NCBI RefSeq assembly: GCF_902726565.1
Contig: NZ_CACVAF010000015.1
Coordinates: forward strand, 31,643-95,642
DNA: 64,000 bases
From: Yersinia vastinensis
GTDB taxonomy: Bacteria > Pseudomonadota > Gammaproteobacteria > Enterobacterales > Enterobacteriaceae
Reading direction: 5' to 3'
A program made the translations under genes and the position numbers. The notes under the pieces are model-generated. The model was not told where the DNA came from and made no database searches. It was given only the letters and a program-made list of their open reading frames with translations. Numbering within the stretch: position 1 is the stretch's first letter; every line of letters begins with the position of its first letter. This document shows positions 9,429 to 19,392 of the stretch, one piece after another.

Positions 9429-10793
9429 TTGATTACACATGTCAGCCCACTCGGCTCAATGGATCTGTTGTCACAGCTCGAAGTGGATATGCTCAAGCGT
9501 ACAGCAAGCAGTGATCTGTACCGTTTATTTCGTAATTGCTCATTGGCCGTTCTTAATTCCGGTAGTCTGACCGATAATAGCAAAGAGCTACTATCTCGAT
9601 ACGAAACCTTTGATATCAATGTGTTGCGTCGTGAACGAGGCGTAAAACTTGAGCTGGTTAATCCACCAGAACATGCATTTGTTGATGGTAAAATCATCCG
9701 CTCACTACAGGCAAACCTGTTTGCCGTCTTGCGCGATATTTTATTTGTGAATGGTCAAATTGTAAGTGCTGAACACCATCAGCATCTGAATACCGAAAGC
9801 TCCAGCCACTTGACCAACTTGGTCTTCTCCATCCTACGTAATGCCCGCGCGCTGCATATTGATGAAGAACCTAATATGGTTGTTTGTTGGGGTGGGCATT
9901 CAATCAATGAAGTCGAATATCTATATGCCCGCAAAGTTGGCAGCCAACTCGGTTTACGGGAGTTAAATATCTGTACTGGTTGTGGGCCAGGAGCAATGGA
10001 AGCCCCCATGAAAGGGGCTGCGGTGGGCCATGCTCAACAGCGTTACAGACAAGGTCGCTTTATCGGTATGACAGAGCCTTCAATCATTGCAGCCGAGCCA
10101 CCAAATCCACTGGTTAATGAATTGGTTATCATGCCAGACATTGAAAAGCGGCTGGAAGCCTTCGTCCGTATTGCTCATGGGATCATTATTTTCCCTGGCG
10201 GCGTAGGTACGGCTGAAGAGTTACTCTATTTGTTAGGGATTCTGATGAATCCGGCCAACAGCGAACAGGTGTTGCCGCTGATCCTGACCGGGCCAAAAGA
10301 GAGCGCGGATTACTTCAGGGTCGTGGATGAGTTCATCATGAATACGCTGGGTGATGAGGCGCGTAAATACTATAAAATTATTATTGATGATCCAGATGAA
10401 GTCGCCCGTCAGATGAAAAAAGCGATGCCATTGGTCAAAGAAAATCGCCGTAATACTGGCGATGCTTATAGCTTCAACTGGTCCATCCGTATCGAACCTG
10501 ATTTGCAACATCCGTTCGAGCCAACACATGAAAACATGGCCAATTTGGATTTATCCCACAATCAACCGCCCGAAAAACTGGCCGCAGCATTACGCCGTGC
10601 TTTCTCTGGGATTGTGGCCGGCAACGTCAAAGAAGTCGGGATCCATGCTATTGAAGCTCATGGGCCGTTCAAATTGCACGGTGACCCACTACTGATGAAG
10701 CAAATGGACCAACTGTTGCAAGGCTTTATTGCCCAGTATCGAATGAAATTACCGGGTAGTGCTTATACACCTTGCTATGAAATTTGCAGCTAG
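9429..10793 (+). CDS. ppnN: Nucleotide 5'-monophosphate nucleosidase PpnN
   Basis: Cleaves purine and pyrimidine 5'-monophosphates at the N-glycosidic bond to base and ribose 5-phosphate. E. coli PpnN is activated by (p)ppGpp and balances nucleotide pools in stress. It is 454 aa, full length. The Rossmann-type LOG domain is clear: [20 protein letters not shown] near 180 and the hallmark [16 protein letters not shown] near 257. The start is TTG at 9429 ([14 protein letters not shown]), as in E. coli, supported by GGAG eight bases upstream. The 214-bp gap before it holds nothing I can name apart from the probable promoter region. Confidence 0.96.
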   Translation: MITHVSPLGSMDLLSQLEVDMLKRTASSDLYRLFRNCSLAVLNSGSLTDNSKELLSRYETFDINVLRRERGVKLELVNPPEHAFVDGKIIRSLQANLFAVLRDILFVNGQIVSAEHHQHLNTESSSHLTNLVFSILRNARALHIDEEPNMVVCWGGHSINEVEYLYARKVGSQLGLRELNICTGCGPGAMEAPMKGAAVGHAQQRYRQGRFIGMTEPSIIAAEPPNPLVNELVIMPDIEKRLEAFVRIAHGIIIFPGGVGTAEELLYLLGILMNPANSEQVLPLILTGPKESADYFRVVDEFIMNTLGDEARKYYKIIIDDPDEVARQMKKAMPLVKENRRNTGDAYSFNWSIRIEPDLQHPFEPTHENMANLDLSHNQPPEKLAAALRRAFSGIVAGNVKEVGIHAIEAHGPFKLHGDPLLMKQMDQLLQGFIAQYRMKLPGSAYTPCYEICS

Positions 10794-10868
10794 AGAATAA
10801 ATAACTTCACCGGGTGGTGCTTGCACTGCCCGATATCACTCTGCCTTAATAACTGTTCAAGACAGGTC

Positions 10869-11624
10869 ATGCAAATCCACCTTCTTATTGTTGATGCCCT
10901 TAACCTAATCCGTCGCATTCATGCGGTACAAGGTTCACCCTGTGTAAATGCCTGCAAGCACGGGCTGCAACAATTAATTCAGCACAGCCAACCGACTCAT
11001 GCCGTCGCCGTTTTTGATGAGGATGATCGTTCTGATAGCTGGCGTCATCAATGCCTTCCCGATTACAAAGCGGGCCGTTCGCCGATGCCAGATAATCTGC
11101 AACAGGAAATGCCCCTTATCCGTGAAGCATTCACTTCATTAGGCGTTAATTGTTGGCATTCGCCGGGCAATGAAGCCGATGATCTGGCCGCTACATTGGC
11201 AGCAAAGATAAGTGGGGCCGGGCATCAGGTAACCATCGTTTCTACTGACAAAGGCTACTGCCAACTGCTCGCGCCGAATGTGCAGATTCGAGATTATTTC
11301 CAAAAACGCTGGCTAGATATACCATTTGTAAAACAAGAATTTGGTGTATTACCACATCAATTGCCAGATTACTGGGGACTGGCTGGGATCAGTAGCAGCA
11401 AAATTCCTGGGGTCGCCGGTATCGGAGCAAAAACGGCAGCGCTATTACTGCAACAAGCCAGTAGTCTGGAGGAACTTTATCAGGGGCTGGATTCTATACC
11501 GGAAAAATGGCGTAAAAAACTGCAAGAACATCAAGAAATGGCTTTTATTTGCAAACAAATAGCCACACTAAAAACTGATTTGCCCTTAACTGGCAATTTG
11601 CAGCAGTTGCGTTTGAATAAATAA
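10869..11624 (+). CDS. xni: Flap endonuclease Xni (ExoIX)
   Basis: Structure-specific nuclease related to the 5'-3' exonuclease domain of DNA polymerase I; it acts on flaps and is cytoplasmic. The start ATG at 10869 gives 251 aa, exactly the E. coli length, beginning [18 protein letters not shown]. The longer open frame from 10821 is not family-like. Motifs: the N-terminal Asp in [16 protein letters not shown] near 106, [10 protein letters not shown] near 130, and the helix-hairpin-helix [14 protein letters not shown] near 185. It follows ppnN by about 75 bp and converges on rlmM across an ERIC element and a shared terminator. Confidence 0.94.
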   Translation: MQIHLLIVDALNLIRRIHAVQGSPCVNACKHGLQQLIQHSQPTHAVAVFDEDDRSDSWRHQCLPDYKAGRSPMPDNLQQEMPLIREAFTSLGVNCWHSPGNEADDLAATLAAKISGAGHQVTIVSTDKGYCQLLAPNVQIRDYFQKRWLDIPFVKQEFGVLPHQLPDYWGLAGISSSKIPGVAGIGAKTAALLLQQASSLEELYQGLDSIPEKWRKKLQEHQEMAFICKQIATLKTDLPLTGNLQQLRLNK

Positions 11625-11632
11625 TATCAGCT

Positions 11633-11758
11633 TATACCCAATAGACTTTGAGTTGCAGGTAGGTGGTAACAGAGTGAACTCGAGGAGTTCAGATAACGCA
11701 ATGACTTGAGTGAATGAATGCAGCCAACAAACCTGCAGTTTGAAGATAGCGGTTATAT
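11633..11758. repeat. ERIC element (intergenic repeat), about 126 bp
   Basis: Starts TATACCCAATAGAC...GAGTTGCAGGTAGG and ends with GCAGCCAACAAACCTGCAG...GAAGATAGCGGTTATA, the termini and length of an ERIC (IRU) element. The centre has drifted from the consensus (GAACTCGAGGAGTTC...AATGACTTGAGTGAATG). It sits between the convergent xni and rlmM genes; transcribed, it would fold into a long hairpin. Confidence 0.85.
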
Positions 11759-11764
11759 AAAAGC

Positions 11765-11786
11765 GAAGGGATCCATTGATCCCTTC
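11765..11786. terminator. Bidirectional terminator between xni and rlmM
   Basis: Perfect 9-bp stem GAAGGGATC / GATCCCTTC with loop CATT. T residues follow on the plus strand (TTTAAAT), and a partial T-rich tract lies on the minus strand. It serves the convergent genes on both sides. Confidence 0.75.
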
Positions 11787-11818
11787 TTTAAATATAACAC
11801 TACGCCAACGTTATTGAG

Positions 11819-12925
11819 CTAGTTACGCTCATCTCGGCGGCCAGGCACGCCTGACCAGATTCGCCGTACATGTACCGTAACTTCTTCACGGTCATGATAA
11901 AGTTGCTTGGCCTGAATATGCGCGTTGATGCCATTTTCTTTCAGTTGCTCATCCATCATTTCCAGATTCTCTGAAACAACTTCAAAACGCTTTTTCATCG
12001 GTAACTTCAGATTGAAAATAGCTTCACGGCACCACCCGTTAACTAACCACTTAGTGATAAGTTGGGTCACCTTGGCCGGTTTCTCGACCATATCGCATAC
12101 TAACCAGTAAATATTGCTGCGCGTTGGCTCATATTTAAAACCATCAACGCGATGATGTGTTACCTGCCCGGTATCCATCAGACTTTGTGCCATTGAGCCA
12201 TTATCAATAGCCTGAACCATCATGCTGCGCTGCACTAATTGATAAGTCCAACCACCGGGGCAAGCCCCTAAATCAACAGCATGCATACCACTAGCTAAAC
12301 GCTCGTCCCATTCATCCGCGGGGATAAATACGTGGAAAGCTTCTTCCAATTTTAAGGTCGAACGGCTTGGTGCCTCTGAAGGGAATTTAAGGCGTGGAAT
12401 TCCCATATAGAACGGCGAGTTATTGTTGCTATAAGAATAACCAACATAGCAACAACCAGAGGCAATAAAGAACACATGCACAACTGGACGATGAGGATTC
12501 TCACGGGCAGAGAGAATTTTCTGTTCACGCATAGCATTACGCAGCGGCACTGTCAGCTTACGACAGAACTTAAGTAACTCTTTGCTTTCATTAGTATCTG
12601 CAACTTCAACACGCAGTTCGCCCGCTTTTTCAATAACCCCCACCAACATGCCAACAATAGGTGAGACGCGATCTTCTGGCGGTAAATCTTTTAATAACTC
12701 ACCCACCACCATCATCTGGCGGGCGAAGATCAATTCACGGAATGGGACTTCACGAATCAGACGATCCGCATCTTCCAATTGATAGCATTCAAACAACACA
12801 TAACCGCTATTTTCTTTGACTCGCGCAAAGCCAAAGATCTCAAGTTGGGCTGCCTTAGCAGTAATCTCTGCCGCACACTCTTTCTCAAAGCCAGAGCGGC
12901 AATACAAAGCAATCTTATTATTCAT
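11819..12925 (-). CDS. rlmM: 23S rRNA 2'-O-ribose C2498 methyltransferase
   Basis: Methylates the 2'-OH of C2498 in the peptidyl-transferase centre of 23S rRNA using SAM. It is 368 aa, near the E. coli length. An N-terminal THUMP-like domain ([14 protein letters not shown] near residue 13) is followed by a Rossmann methyltransferase whose SAM loop is [14 protein letters not shown] near 222. The downstream motif LVCDMVEKP carries the conserved Asp, and [11 protein letters not shown] contributes the catalytic Lys. Its 5' end overlaps the end of ygdD by 8 bases, so the two are co-transcribed. Confidence 0.96.
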   Translation of the reverse strand: MNNKIALYCRSGFEKECAAEITAKAAQLEIFGFARVKENSGYVLFECYQLEDADRLIREVPFRELIFARQMMVVGELLKDLPPEDRVSPIVGMLVGVIEKAGELRVEVADTNESKELLKFCRKLTVPLRNAMREQKILSARENPHRPVVHVFFIASGCCYVGYSYSNNNSPFYMGIPRLKFPSEAPSRSTLKLEEAFHVFIPADEWDERLASGMHAVDLGACPGGWTYQLVQRSMMVQAIDNGSMAQSLMDTGQVTHHRVDGFKYEPTRSNIYWLVCDMVEKPAKVTQLITKWLVNGWCREAIFNLKLPMKKRFEVVSENLEMMDEQLKENGINAHIQAKQLYHDREEVTVHVRRIWSGVPGRRDERN

Positions 12926-13313
12926 GGCGTTCTGCCCTTTTTCTTAGACGCAGCGCGCCAATCAACATCAAAATCCATCCCGCCAGAAAACATACTCCGC
13001 CAATTGGCGTGATATATACCCACAATTTCAGGTGTGATAGAGCCAGGCAGTAGAGACTGCCGCTAAAGAGTAGTGTTCCAAGTGCTAACAAGGCTCCACT
13101 CCAATAAAACCAAATACTTATCTGCCGTTGCATGGCAACAGCCAGTGCCAGGATTGCCAACGTATGGAACCCCTGATACTCCAGCCCGGTACGAATCCAA
13201 GCCATCTCATTTGGCCCCAAAGAGGCATTCAATACATGGGCACCAAAAGCGCCAAAAGCCACATAGAAAAACCCGCTCAGGGCGGCAAATATCAGCATTA
13301 AACGACCATTCAT
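12918..13313 (-). CDS. ygdD: DUF423 inner-membrane protein YgdD
   Basis: Small integral membrane protein of 131 aa with four hydrophobic segments. It matches the conserved DUF423 family ([11 protein letters not shown] near residue 21; [15 protein letters not shown] in the middle). No function is established for the family. I prefer the ATG at 13313 because an AAGG motif is nine bases upstream of it, whereas the ATG at 13319 would have only three, and because it matches the family N-terminus. Upstream partner of rlmM in a two-gene unit, as in E. coli. Confidence 0.9.
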   Translation of the reverse strand: MNGRLMLIFAALSGFFYVAFGAFGAHVLNASLGPNEMAWIRTGLEYQGFHTLAILALAVAMQRQISIWFYWSGALLALGTLLFSGSLYCLALSHLKLWVYITPIGGVCFLAGWILMLIGALRLRKRAERHE

Positions 13314-13370
13314 CGTCATTAACCTTAAATTAGATAGAGTTATCGTTAAATCGCCTAGTGATAATCAAAA

Positions 13371-14288
13371 TTAGTTGTCATAGCGAAAGCGTAACTTTTC
13401 CTGTTCGCTAGCAGCTCTTGCCAGTATCCACTGACGAAAGGCGGCTATTTTACCCAGTTCTGCCTGACTGTCATGACAAACCAGATAAAAAGCATTTTTA
13501 CTTACCAGCACATCATTAAACGGACACACTAATCGCCCGGCTTCGATCTCGGACTGCGCCATCACGTTATTCACCAGCGCAATACCTTGCCCATGAACAG
13601 CGGCCTGAACCACCATCGCACTGTGGCTAAATATCGGGCCTTGTTGCACATTAATTTGTGGTACACCCAGTTGACGGGTATACGCCATCCAATCTCGGCG
13701 GGAAGTATCATGCAATAGGGTGTGATAAGCCAGATCTGATGGCACTTTTAACCCATGTTCGCCCATTAACAGGCTCGGTGCGCACACGGGAAGCAAGAAT
13801 TCGGCATATAAACGTTCAGTGCGCAAGCCGGTCCAATTTCCTCGGCCATAAAATATCGCCACATCCACATCATCGGCAAGTTTATCTTCTTCACGGTCAA
13901 CGGCTTGGATTCTGACATCAATACCGGGATAAGCCGCATTAAATCCAGACAGGCGAGGAACCAACCATTGGATAGCAAAACTAGGGGGAAGGCTGACGGT
14001 CAGGGCACCTTTCGCACTGCGCGCCTGTAATTTTCGCGTGGCTTCATTGATGGAAGTAAAAATCTCTTTGATATCGAGATAGTAACTCTGCCCCTCTTCG
14101 GTCAGTAATAAAGAGCGATTACGGCGACGGAACAGTTTTAGTCCAAGAAAATCTTCCAGTGACTTTATCTGGTGGCTAACAGCCGCTTGAGTGACAAATA
14201 ATTCATCAGCAGCTTTAGTAAAACTCAGGTGGCGTGCGGCCGCATCGAAAACCCGCAGAGCATTCAGTGGTGGTAATCGTTTTGACAT
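13371..14288 (-). CDS. gcvA: LysR-type regulator GcvA of the glycine cleavage system
   Basis: Activates the gcvTHP operon when glycine is present and represses it otherwise with GcvR. It also drives transcription of the small RNA GcvB. It is 305 aa with an N-terminal winged helix-turn-helix (FTKAADELFVTQAAVSHQIK, residues 23-42) and a periplasmic-binding-like sensor domain. The identification is secure because the neighbour on its other side is GcvB, transcribed divergently from it in enterobacteria. The 127 bp between the two would hold the GcvA operator and gcvB promoter. Confidence 0.96.
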   Translation of the reverse strand: MSKRLPPLNALRVFDAAARHLSFTKAADELFVTQAAVSHQIKSLEDFLGLKLFRRRNRSLLLTEEGQSYYLDIKEIFTSINEATRKLQARSAKGALTVSLPPSFAIQWLVPRLSGFNAAYPGIDVRIQAVDREEDKLADDVDVAIFYGRGNWTGLRTERLYAEFLLPVCAPSLLMGEHGLKVPSDLAYHTLLHDTSRRDWMAYTRQLGVPQINVQQGPIFSHSAMVVQAAVHGQGIALVNNVMAQSEIEAGRLVCPFNDVLVSKNAFYLVCHDSQAELGKIAAFRQWILARAASEQEKLRFRYDN

Positions 14289-14380
14289 GAATTGGATACT
14301 TTTTTATAACGGCTCATCGCGAGATGAAACCCTTTGTTTACTTATTAGTTTTTGTAATCCGAGACATTATAAATTGTCCG

Positions 14381-14410
14381 TTGAGGATGTGCCAGTAAAT
14401 ACCTATAGTG
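14381..14410 (+). promoter_or_regulatory. gcvB promoter
   Basis: TTGAGG (14381-14386) and TATAGT (14405-14410) are separated by 18 bp and end five bases before the ACTTCC that begins GcvB in E. coli. Confidence 0.75.
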
Positions 14411-14415
14411 ACGGC

Positions 14416-14620
14416 ACTTCCCAAGCCGGAACGAAAAGTAGGTTTAGTATCCAGGTACTGAAATGCTTTTGGCTTTGTGGTTGTGATGTTGTGTTTGCAA
14501 ATGGTCTGGTGTACCAGACATAGTAGCCAAGCTACTGTTTTTTTTCACTTCCTGTACATTTACCCTGTCTGTCCATAGTGATTTTATGCAGCACCGCAAT
14601 TTTTGCGGTGCTTTTTTTTT
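14416..14620 (+). ncRNA. gcvB: GcvB small RNA
   Basis: About 205-nt Hfq-dependent RNA that base-pairs with many amino-acid transporter and biosynthesis mRNAs. It starts ACTTCC with AGCCGGAACGAAAAGT close behind, as in E. coli. The G/U-rich seed region R1 is intact (GGTTGTGATGTTGTGTTTGC). The conserved hairpin TGGTCTGGTGTACCAGACA follows, then TTCACTTCCTGTACATTTA and CCCTGTCTGTCCATAGTGA, and last the terminator GCACCGCAATTTTTGCGGTGC with nine T. The stretch just after the 5' segment (GGTTTAGTATCCAGGTACTG) differs from E. coli. Confidence 0.96.
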
Positions 14621-14724
14621 GCCCTATTTTGGGGCTGACTTATGTTCAATAGACCTAAATGTAAGCGCCCGCTTTATATTGCACAGAGCAAAAGCTTAAA
14701 TTTAAGTAGTACGAAGGGGATCAA

Positions 14725-14946
14725 CTAATTACCTTCAGCCATCTCTTTCACTTCTGAACGATTAATTTGCTGCTCAGTGCCATTGGCATCGGTATAGCTT
14801 ATCATCCCTGTTTCATCATCTACTTTAGGTTTACCATCAGCAACGATAGTGCGACCATCATTCGTGTGCATAACATAGTTGCTTGAACAGGCTGCTAAGG
14901 TAAAAGTGAGCATAAGTGCAGAAATTACGGCAGCTGTCTTTTTCAT
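14725..14946 (-). CDS. ygdI: Small lipoprotein YgdI (YgdI/YgdR family)
   Basis: 73-aa lipoprotein: signal peptide MKKTAAVISALMLTFTLAAC with the lipobox Cys at residue 20, then a short beta-rich SH3-like domain typical of DUF903 (NYVMHTNDGRTIVADGKP, near residues 23-40, and a C-terminal QQINRSEVKEM). The function of the family is unknown; Ser after the Cys favours sorting to the outer membrane. ATG at 14946 is chosen because it gives the signal peptide and follows AGGAGTCACCC; the open frame to 15027 is not credible. It lies between gcvB and csdA, as in E. coli. Confidence 0.93.
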   Translation of the reverse strand: MKKTAAVISALMLTFTLAACSSNYVMHTNDGRTIVADGKPKVDDETGMISYTDANGTEQQINRSEVKEMAEGN

Positions 14947-15128
14947 GGGTGACTCCTTGCAGATTAAAATGCTGAAAAACTCGTTTCCATTACCAGACAA
15001 ATGGTTATGTCCGTTACTATTCAGCATAACTCGCTCATGTCATATTGCCAGCCATCAGGGCCATTAGTCGGCTGATTATGGGCAAAATGAGACAGTTCCG
15101 AAGCCAATTAAAGGATATAAACAACAAT

Positions 15129-16334
15129 ATGAAGGCTTTTAATCCAACAGATTTTCGCCAGGAATTCCCGGCAATCAACGACGAAATAATCTATCTGGAC
15201 AGTGCAGCAACAGCGCTGAAGCCACGCGCCATGATTGAGGCTACTCAGCTGTTTTATCAGCAAGATTCTGCAACTGTGCATCGTAGCCAGCATCAATCGG
15301 CGCTATCATTGACTGTTCGTTTTGAAGAAACCCGCCAACAGGTAGCTGACTTTATCAATGCGCCGGATGCAGAAAATATCATTTGGACACGAGGGACAAC
15401 TGAGGCCATTAACTTAGTAGCACAAAGCTACGCTCGGCCTCGTCTACAGGCAGCGGATGAAATCATTGTCAGTGAAGCAGAACATCATGCGAACTTAATA
15501 CCCTGGCTTATGGTTGCCGAACAGACCGGGGCCAAAATAGTTAAATTACCCATCGGTCCGGATAATCTGCCGGATTTACAGCAATTGCCACGGTTACTCA
15601 ATAAGAAAACTCGGCTCTTAGCGCTGGGGCAGATGTCTAATGTGACTGGTGGTTGTCCGCAGTTGGCTCAGGCCATTGAACTCGCCCATCAGTATGACTG
15701 CATTGTGGTCGTGGATGGTGCACAAGGTATCGTTCATAGCCCCGCCGATGTTCAAGCTCTTCATATTGATTTTTATGCATTTTCTGCCCATAAATTATAT
15801 GGACCAACAGGCATTGGTGCCCTGTACGGCAAATCTGAATTACTGAGCGAAATGCCCGCATGGCAAGGCGGCGGGAAAATGCTGACACATGCTTCATTCA
15901 GTGGTTTTACTCCTCACGAAGTACCATACCGTTTTGAAGCGGGTACGCCCAATATTGCTGGTGTGATTGGTCTCTCAGCAGTTCTCAGTTGGCTCGAACA
16001 TATTGATTTGGAAGAGGCCGAAGCTTATAGCCAAAGTTTAGCCACCTTAGCCGAGAATAAACTGGCTAACTTGCCGGGTTTTCGTAGCTTCCGTTGTCAG
16101 CAATCAAGTTTACTCGCGTTTACATTTGATGGTGTTCACCACAGCGATTTAGTGACGTTGCTCGCCGAACAAGGTATCGCACTGCGAGCTGGGCAACATT
16201 GTGCCCAACCATTAATGGCCGCGTTGGGCGTGAGTGGTAGTTTGCGTGCATCTTTTGCCCCCTACAATACCGAGAACGATGTTGAAGTCCTGTGCTCTGC
16301 AATCACCAAAGCGCTCGCGCTATTACAAGATTAG
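15129..16334 (+). CDS. csdA: Cysteine desulfurase CsdA
   Basis: Pyridoxal-phosphate enzyme that takes sulfur from cysteine as a persulfide and passes it to CsdE. The CsdA-CsdE-TcdA set supports the cyclic t6A modification in E. coli. From ATG at 15129 it is 401 aa, the E. coli length, starting MKAFNPTDFRQEFPA. Features: the PLP-binding Lys in FSAHKLYGPTG near residue 222, the His-rich SEAEHHANLIPW near 119, and the persulfide Cys in LRAGQHCAQPL near 358. The 28 in-frame codons before it from 15045 have no family similarity and would overlap the ygdI promoter region. Confidence 0.95.
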   Translation: MKAFNPTDFRQEFPAINDEIIYLDSAATALKPRAMIEATQLFYQQDSATVHRSQHQSALSLTVRFEETRQQVADFINAPDAENIIWTRGTTEAINLVAQSYARPRLQAADEIIVSEAEHHANLIPWLMVAEQTGAKIVKLPIGPDNLPDLQQLPRLLNKKTRLLALGQMSNVTGGCPQLAQAIELAHQYDCIVVVDGAQGIVHSPADVQALHIDFYAFSAHKLYGPTGIGALYGKSELLSEMPAWQGGGKMLTHASFSGFTPHEVPYRFEAGTPNIAGVIGLSAVLSWLEHIDLEEAEAYSQSLATLAENKLANLPGFRSFRCQQSSLLAFTFDGVHHSDLVTLLAEQGIALRAGQHCAQPLMAALGVSGSLRASFAPYNTENDVEVLCSAITKALALLQD

Positions 16335-16385
16335 GCGCTAACAGCTTATAATTTCGAATAATTTAACTAACCATAAAATGAGAAG

Positions 16386-16826
16386 ATGATGATTGCTCCA
16401 CACCCATTTGGCCACGATATTACCGCAGCTCATCTGCTTGAAACATTCAGTGCTCAGAAACAGTGGGAAGATCGTTATCGCCAGTTAATCTTGCTCGCCA
16501 AGCAATTACCACCACTGCCTGAGTCATTAAAGCAAAATGAGTTGGAACTCACAGGATGTGAAAACAGAGTGTGGCTTGGGCATGAACGCCTGCCAGACGG
16601 CAGCTTACATTTCTATGGTGACAGTGAGGGGCGGATTGTTCGTGGATTATTGGCAGTTATTTTAACGACTGTAGAAGGCAAAACTCCAGAGCAGGTATTG
16701 GCGCAAGACCCCTTGATACTGTTTGATCAATTGGGATTACGCCAACAGTTAAGCACTTCACGTGCCAGCGGTTTACAGGCGCTGGCACAAGGTGTCCAAA
16801 CCATTGCCGAAAAATACACTAACTAA
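16386..16826 (+). CDS. csdE: Sulfur acceptor protein CsdE
   Basis: SufE-family protein that accepts the persulfide from CsdA. It is 146 aa, with the acceptor Cys58 in [11 protein letters not shown] and the conserved [17 protein letters not shown] near 78. It lies 51 bases after csdA on the same strand and is surely its operon partner. The first two codons are both ATG; either could be used. Confidence 0.95.
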   Translation: MMIAPHPFGHDITAAHLLETFSAQKQWEDRYRQLILLAKQLPPLPESLKQNELELTGCENRVWLGHERLPDGSLHFYGDSEGRIVRGLLAVILTTVEGKTPEQVLAQDPLILFDQLGLRQQLSTSRASGLQALAQGVQTIAEKYTN

Positions 16827-16874
16827 TTGAAGTAACAAGATTATTTTGTTAACCGCACACATATACCTGAGTAG

Positions 16875-17684
16875 CTATTGTACCTGGCGTGCGGCTTTCG
16901 CCATCATTTTCTTCAATGCGTGTGAGACGGCGACAAAGCCAAATGTGGCGGTAACCATCGTCGCCGAGCCGAAACCTGAAGTGCAATCCATCTTCTTCGG
17001 CCCTTCAGCAGTACTACGGGATGCGCATACAGAACCATCACTTTGTGGGTAAACCAAGGGTTCGCTGGAGAAAACACAATCTATCCCCAATTTCCCTTTG
17101 CTGTTTTTCACCACATTGAAATCATTCTTCAGTCTTTCTCGCAATTTCGCTGCCAGTGGGTCTTGAATTGTTTTCGCCAGATCCACCACTTCAATGCGGG
17201 TAGGGTCGATTTGTCCACCTGCTCCCCCCGTCGTCACTACTGGGATTTTATAGCGACGGCAATAAGACAATAGCGCCGCTTTTGGCCTTACACTGTCAAT
17301 AGCATCAATAACATAGCTAAAATTGTTATCTAAAAGTTCTGCAACATTATCTGCAGTAATAAAATCATCAATACAAGTTACTTTGCATTCCGGATTAATA
17401 GCCAGAATCCGTTCTGCCATCACTTCGGTTTTGGCCTGCCCAACATTGTGCCGTAAAGCATGGATCTGGCGATTAGTATTGGTAACGCAAACATCATCCA
17501 TATCAATCAAAGTAATTGCACCAATGCCAGTGCGTGCCAATGCTTCTGCCGCCCATGAACCCACGCCACCAATACCGATGACACAAACATGCGCTTGTGA
17601 AAAAAGCGTCAGCGCCTGCTGTCCATATAGACGTGCTATACCACCAAACCGCTGTTGGTAAGCTTCGGAATAGGTTGTGCTCAT
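16875..17684 (-). CDS. tcdA: tRNA threonylcarbamoyladenosine dehydratase TcdA
   Basis: E1-like enzyme (formerly CsdL) that uses ATP to dehydrate t6A37 to cyclic t6A in ANN-decoding tRNAs. It is 269 aa. The Rossmann nucleotide loop VCVIGIGGVGSWAAEAL is near residue 33, followed by DMDDVCVTNTNRQIHA (the E1 DxxxVxxxNxxRQ pattern) and the Cys-containing loop DCVFSSEP. A C-terminal hydrophobic segment (GFVAVSHALKKM) is typical. It converges on csdE, and CsdA-CsdE are functional partners. Confidence 0.96.
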   Translation of the reverse strand: MSTTYSEAYQQRFGGIARLYGQQALTLFSQAHVCVIGIGGVGSWAAEALARTGIGAITLIDMDDVCVTNTNRQIHALRHNVGQAKTEVMAERILAINPECKVTCIDDFITADNVAELLDNNFSYVIDAIDSVRPKAALLSYCRRYKIPVVTTGGAGGQIDPTRIEVVDLAKTIQDPLAAKLRERLKNDFNVVKNSKGKLGIDCVFSSEPLVYPQSDGSVCASRSTAEGPKKMDCTSGFGSATMVTATFGFVAVSHALKKMMAKAARQVQ

Positions 17685-17787
17685 CGACTTGTTACCTTCA
17701 TAACCTTATTACCTTCACAACTTAGAAAAACAATACGAATGCAAAAGCGGCCCATTGGCCGCCTGAGAAAAATAAAAACCACTCTAT

Positions 17788-18960
17788 TTATTGGCCCTGA
17801 TTACTCACTAATAGAGACGGGTTTTCACCCGATGGCGCCGTTGCCTTATTACCTTGATAAGCCGTAAACAGTGGCCCACCACTTTGGGCATTTTTCAGCA
17901 CCCAAACTCGGCCATAATGGTTGTAGAAACCAGCAGCTTGTCCTGCGTCGTGCCCAATCCCCTGATAAATATCAAAGTGTTGACCTTTAATTGCACCACC
18001 TACATCCAAAGCGACCATCAAGCGCATCTGGTACTGGCCGGTAAATTTCCCCTGATTATCCAACAAAGGGACTTCTGCCAGCAATGTGGTTCCCGGTGGG
18101 ATCAGTGAACGATCTGAAGCGACCGAAGCTTTGGCAATCAATGGCACAGCGCTGGCACCTTTCACGGGCGCATACATTTCCGGTTTGAAGAACACAAAGG
18201 ACGGGTTTTGCTCTAATAACTCTCTGACTTCAGCTTCACTGTGAGTTTCAGCCCAGTGGCGAATCGCTTGCATTGACATATCAGCTTTGGCAACTTCGCC
18301 GCGATCAATCAAGACCTTACCAATACTGCGATATGCATGGCCATTTTTACCCGCATAGCCGAAGAAGGTCAGAGGCCGGCCATCACCAAAATCAACATAG
18401 CCACTGCCCTGTACTTCCATCATAAAATTATCCACCAATGAATTGGTATAGGCGATAACTAAATTACGATTATCCAGAGCACCTGCATAAATAGCCGCCC
18501 GATCAGGTAAACGGCGCTTTCCTTTGGCTGGCATGCGGTAAAGTGGGTGGCGGAACTCACCTTGTGGAGTGTAACGCGCCTGAAGTACCGGGGTGTAGTA
18601 GCCGGTAAATTGCACGTTACCAAAATTATCGACCCCTTCCATCTGATAGGCATTTAACCCAAACAAACTTAATTTACTGGTATCAGCGCCTGCTAACATC
18701 CAATTTTGAACCGCATTGAAAGTATTGCTATTACGGTTATAGAGACCCGGTGAAGATTGGTTAATCACATTCACCTGATCAGAATAATCTTTTGCGTTGA
18801 CTGGCTTACCTGTCGCGTTCGGCTCATTCACCAGTTCCAGTGATTGCTCCAGACGCCCATCCTTATATTGCTGCCCGCGATCTGTTGGGCGCGATTGGCA
18901 ACCGGCCAATACAGCAATCATTATTCCACTCAGTAGGTATTTGCCCCAACGACTCGTCAT
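17788..18960 (-). CDS. mltA: Membrane-bound lytic murein transglycosylase A
   Basis: Outer-membrane lipoprotein that cleaves peptidoglycan between MurNAc and GlcNAc with formation of the 1,6-anhydro product. It is 390 aa. The lipobox is LAGC with Cys21, then the MltA domain (FTGYYTPVLQARYTPQGEF near 117) and the C-terminal 3D domain with the three conserved Asp: ALDVGGAIKG, FDIYQGIGHDAG (near 330-340). The signal peptide MTSRWGKYLLSGIMIAVLA is clear. Monocistronic, with about 215 bp before the tRNA gene on the other strand. Confidence 0.96.
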   Translation of the reverse strand: MTSRWGKYLLSGIMIAVLAGCQSRPTDRGQQYKDGRLEQSLELVNEPNATGKPVNAKDYSDQVNVINQSSPGLYNRNSNTFNAVQNWMLAGADTSKLSLFGLNAYQMEGVDNFGNVQFTGYYTPVLQARYTPQGEFRHPLYRMPAKGKRRLPDRAAIYAGALDNRNLVIAYTNSLVDNFMMEVQGSGYVDFGDGRPLTFFGYAGKNGHAYRSIGKVLIDRGEVAKADMSMQAIRHWAETHSEAEVRELLEQNPSFVFFKPEMYAPVKGASAVPLIAKASVASDRSLIPPGTTLLAEVPLLDNQGKFTGQYQMRLMVALDVGGAIKGQHFDIYQGIGHDAGQAAGFYNHYGRVWVLKNAQSGGPLFTAYQGNKATAPSGENPSLLVSNQGQ

Positions 18961-19134
18961 TTCACGCCTTCTCTTACTTATTTTATCTACTGGCGAACGA
19001 TAACAAACGCCTATAGATAAAGGAATCAGCAGGTGGAAAAAAATCCCCTTGGCATGGTTGTGGGGAAAAAGGAAACAGATAGTTGATAAATTAATCGAAA
19101 AACCCTATTTACCCTAATTAAGTGGCAAAACTAC

Positions 19135-19162
19135 TTGCAACAGATCTCATCCAGAGTATAGT
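19135..19162 (+). promoter_or_regulatory. Promoter of the initiator tRNA gene
   Basis: TTGCAA (19135-19140) and TATAGT (19157-19162) spaced by 16 bp, ending 13 bases before the mature tRNA, with GC-containing GCGCTC between. A good sigma-70 pair in the expected place. Confidence 0.7.
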
Positions 19163-19175
19163 GCGCTCAATCGGA

Positions 19176-19252
<77 letters not shown>

Positions 19253-19281
19253 ATTCTTAATCATCTTTATATCGCTATAAG

Positions 19282-19303
19282 ACACCCTCAAGGGTGTTTT
19301 TTT
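19282..19303 (+). terminator. Terminator after tRNA-fMet
   Basis: 7-bp stem ACACCCT / AGGGTGT with a 2-base turn (loop effectively TCAA), then seven T. Confidence 0.85.
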
Positions 19304-19392
19304 GTTTCTGGCGTCCAATCGACGATAAACGTATCCCTAAGCAGGGCTATCCTAGTCCTGCTATATATCAGTCAATGACCATGTGCCAAAGA

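Noticed and set aside
14191..14523. Open frame over the gcvA start and GcvB
   Set aside because: Covers the gcvA/gcvB control region and the small RNA on which the sequence conservation clearly lies; not a protein gene.
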